Source: an uncultured Bacteroidota bacterium
GTDB lineage: Bacteria > Bacteroidota > Bacteroidia > Chitinophagales > Chitinophagaceae
DNA length: 9,709 nucleotides
Assembly: GCA_946479535.1 (NCBI GenBank)
Contig: CAMLGP010000057.1
Location: 1-9,709 of the forward strand
Direction of reading: 5' to 3'
The notes beneath the pieces are model-generated. The model worked only from the letters and a program-made list of their open reading frames with translations, did no database searches and was not told where the DNA came from. Below are positions 6,717 through 9,709 of this stretch, one piece after another; the first letter of the stretch is position 1, and each line of letters starts with the position of its first letter. The position numbers and the translations under genes were made by a program.

Positions 6717-7031
6717 TCAATTATTGGACTTCCCGGGTTTTTCCGAAATGATGAAAAGATCCTCATTTTCACGCTTCATGAGGTACTTTTCCCGGGCATA
6801 ACGCTCTACGGTTCCGGGGTTTGACCTAAGATTGTCCAGCTCTTTTTGTTCAGAGGCAATACGCGCTGTATAATAGGCCTTACTCTCCTGGAGCTGCTTT
6901 AATTGCCTGGTTCTGGCCATTTGTGTAAACAGGTCATTCTTGTCAAAAAACAGAATGATAGCAGCAAAAACGCAAACTGCCACCAGGTACTTATTCTTTA
7001 GCCAGGAAGATATTTGAAGCAATATTTTCAT
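6717..7031 (-). CDS. Septum formation initiator, FtsB/DivIC family
   Basis: The 104-residue product has the standard FtsB/DivIC layout: a short cytoplasmic N-terminus, one transmembrane helix (about 14-29), a coiled coil in the periplasm (about 38-70) and a conserved C-terminal block after Pro72. ERYAREKYLMKRENEDLFII at 76-95 fits the family pattern of an E-x-x-AREK-Y/F segment followed by a strand. FtsB/DivIC proteins bind FtsL and FtsQ/DivIB and help activate septal peptidoglycan synthesis at the division site. The length is usual for the family. It lies downstream of eno with only the broken GNAT gene between, similar to the eno-ftsB pairing in Proteobacteria. The 87-base gap upstream shows no clear promoter. 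I leave the symbol empty because FtsB and DivIC cannot be separated here. Confidence 0.88.
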   Translation of the reverse strand: MKILLQISSWLKNKYLVAVCVFAAIILFFDKNDLFTQMARTRQLKQLQESKAYYTARIASEQKELDNLRSNPGTVERYAREKYLMKRENEDLFIISEKPGKSNN

Positions 7032-7118
7032 TCAGAAAGTGAAGTAAAACTAGTTTAAATAAGTGAAACAGTATAGCCAAAACATTGCCCCTCCCTGTTA
7101 ATTGATTGGAAAATTTAT

Positions 7119-7718
7119 TCACTGGTCTGAATAACTCATCTTTTGGAGTCTTTGTTTTACGGAGGGCCATTCATCATCGATGATACTAAAGTAGACCGTT
7201 TCTTTGGGTGTGCCATCAGGACGGAATCCATGTTTTCGTAAAACCCCTTCTTTGATACCACCAATCTTTTCAACTGCTTTTTGAGAACGGATGTTCTGAC
7301 CAACTACCGTGAACTCAACGCGGCAAACTCCCATTTCTTCAAATGCATATTGCAGCATCAGCAGTTTGCATTCTTTATTGTAAACTTTACCCCATACAGA
7401 TGGAATGTACCAGGTATATCCAATATCGATCATTTTTTCAGCCTAGTCATATTCATAAAGGCGGCTCATTCCAATGATCTGGTTTGTGGCCGTTTCATGT
7501 ATTACAAAGGTTTGCTGAACGCCTCGTCCATTTGGATCAATGGCATTGTTGAAGTAATCAGAAAACTGCTTGTCGTAAGTATCGTCAATAGTGAAGCGGC
7601 GGGTAAACTCCCATATCCGTTCATCTTTCGCCAGAGGGCTGAGCAGTTCTTTATAAGCAGGCACGAGTTTTTGGAGATAGACGTGCCTGCCTTTTAATTT
7701 TTCAATTTCAATATTCAC
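7119..7718 (-). pseudogene. GNAT family N-acetyltransferase (RimJ/RimL-like) interrupted by an in-frame TAG
   Basis: Both halves read in the same frame and together make a normal-length GNAT protein of about 199 codons. The first half starts at a GTG (7718) and runs from NIEIEKLKGRHVYLQ to IIGMSRLYEYD. Codon 92 is TAG (7443-7445). The frame then continues AEKMIDIGYTWY, through the acetyl-CoA-binding region (PSVWGKVYNKECKLLML) and RVEFTVVGQN-x-RSQKAVEKIGG, to a TGA at 7119. GNAT enzymes of this group (COG1670) transfer acetyl from acetyl-CoA to amines of proteins or small molecules. The binding loop has V112 and Y113 after GK, where relatives I recall have a glycine, perhaps a sign of decay. 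The upstream half alone lacks the cofactor site. The downstream half could restart at the ATG at 7433. A sequencing error or a genuine split gene remain possible. Confidence 0.8.
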
Positions 7719-7725
7719 AAAAAAA

Positions 7726-7731
7726 TCCTCT
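7726..7731 (-). promoter_or_regulatory. Shine-Dalgarno-like site deciding the GTG start of the GNAT gene
   Basis: On the minus strand these bases read AGAGGA, followed by seven T and then GTG at 7718. The spacing of 7 bases is ideal. It supports a GTG start that removes the eno-overlapping N-terminus of a longer frame beginning at 7799. The gene then begins 19 bases after the eno stop. Clear Shine-Dalgarno sites are uncommon in Bacteroidota, so this is worth noting. Confidence 0.55.
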
Positions 7732-7737
7732 TTCTTC

Positions 7738-9057
<1,320 letters not shown>

Positions 9058-9086
9058 TTACTTATATGTGGCAAGCTTCAGTATTG

Positions 9087-9709
9087 TTAGTTATTCACGG
9101 GGTTATTTGTCAGATTCCTGAAAACCTCTTCCAGGCTCTGGTTTTCGTTTTGCAAAGAAACGATGTTGAGATTATGTTGCGATTCAAAATCTCGAATTTG
9201 TTTACGCAATAGAGCAGGATCATCAGTAGCTAACTGCCAGTTGTTAGCGTCTGTCTTATATATTGTCTTGGCTGCTGATAGTTCTTTCAATTGTGCTTCT
9301 GTAATTAATTCCTTAAACTCTATTTTCACAATATTGGCAGAGCTTCCCTTACGCAGATTGGTTAGCGAATCGTTTGCTACCAGGTTTCCTTTATTGATGA
9401 TGATGACCCTGTCGCAGATCGCTTCCACTTCCTGCAGTATATGTGAGGAGAATAAAACTGTTTTGTCTTTTCCCTGCTTTTTAATGACCTCCCTGATCTC
9501 AATGATCTGGTTTGGATCAAGCCCTGAAGTTGGCTCATCAAGTATCAATACCTCCGGATCATGTATCAATGCCGCAGCCAGTCCAACTCGTTGCTTATAT
9601 CCTTTTGATAATTGACCCACTTTCTTTTTGCTTTCCACTGTGAGGCCTGTAAGTTCAATTGCATTATTGATCTTCTCTTTTGGATTCCGGATATGGTGTG
9701 TTTCTGCAA
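9087..9709 (-). CDS. gldA: ABC transporter ATP-binding subunit, GldA-like (partial, C-terminal part)
   Basis: The frame stays open to the window edge, so 206 C-terminal residues are seen and the Walker A part is missing. Numbered from the edge, the landmarks are the ABC signature LSKGYKQR (33-40), Walker B VLILDE (53-58), the D-loop SGLD (61-64) and the switch histidine H89 in FSSHILQEVEAICDRV. The C-terminal tail of about 100 residues ends in SLEEVFRNLTNN, as in ABC-2 type exporters. The DPNQI-x-EIR and CDRVIIINKG stretches closely resemble GldA, the ATPase of the GldAFG transporter linked to gliding in Bacteroidota. Other ABC-2 ATPases are similar, so the symbol is less sure than the class. 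A GTG at 9638 falls inside the domain and is not the start. It ends 59 bases before eno. Confidence 0.9.
   Translation of the reverse strand, partial: AETHHIRNPKEKINNAIELTGLTVESKKKVGQLSKGYKQRVGLAAALIHDPEVLILDEPTSGLDPNQIIEIREVIKKQGKDKTVLFSSHILQEVEAICDRVIIINKGNLVANDSLTNLRKGSSANIVKIEFKELITEAQLKELSAAKTIYKTDANNWQLATDDPALLRKQIRDFESQHNLNIVSLQNENQSLEEVFRNLTNNPVNN

Noticed and set aside
7032..7118. Promoter for the ftsB-like gene in the gap after the GNAT gene
   Set aside because: TTTTGG and TATACT are present but only 2 bases apart, and the best TAnnTTTG-like match is poorly spaced from any TTTG element.
7443..7445. UAG read as an amino acid (code reassignment or suppression) in the GNAT gene
   Set aside because: The kelch gene also ends in TAG (785-787), at a sensible place overlapping the next start, so TAG acts as a normal stop here. 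A point mutation is simpler.

Overview
The window looks like chromosomal DNA of a Bacteroidota bacterium, most likely Chitinophagaceae or a close relative. This rests on the protein families: DUF4270, DUF4907, a 'NNPYS-x-YGIGD' outer-membrane protein, a LytS-type kinase N-terminus with the FYLNYYYLLPRF signature, and a GldA-like ABC ATPase. Base composition is moderately AT-rich and even throughout. I see no transposase, integrase, tRNA, rRNA or CRISPR array.

Left part (1-4654): a divergent cell-envelope locus around a 253-base intergenic region. Leftward runs a tight cluster: a kelch-repeat lipoprotein, a DUF4907 protein that overlaps it by 11 bases, and the N-terminus of a membrane sensor histidine kinase that leaves the window. 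Rightward runs a DUF4270 lipoprotein and, 2 bases later, an outer-membrane beta-barrel protein. Four of the five products are predicted lipoproteins, membrane-anchored or outer-membrane proteins, and the fifth is a membrane-bound sensor. This is the best candidate here for an uncharacterised system: a surface or envelope module with its own signalling protein. Its function cannot be read from sequence.

Middle part (4663-6618), all leftward: a 302-residue outer-membrane beta-barrel protein convergent with the previous operon, endonuclease III (nth) with all catalytic and iron-sulfur residues, and a 77-residue conserved-looking small protein. A strong intrinsic terminator lies between the small gene and nth, so nth needs its own promoter or read-through. 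A TAnnTTTG match sits inside that hairpin.

Right part (6717-9709), all leftward: the end of a gldA-like ABC ATPase gene, enolase (eno), a GNAT acetyltransferase split by a single in-frame TAG codon, and an FtsB/DivIC-type division protein. The eno to ftsB arrangement recalls the eno-ftsB pair of Proteobacteria, here with the GNAT reading frame between them. The broken GNAT gene is the clearest anomaly of the window.
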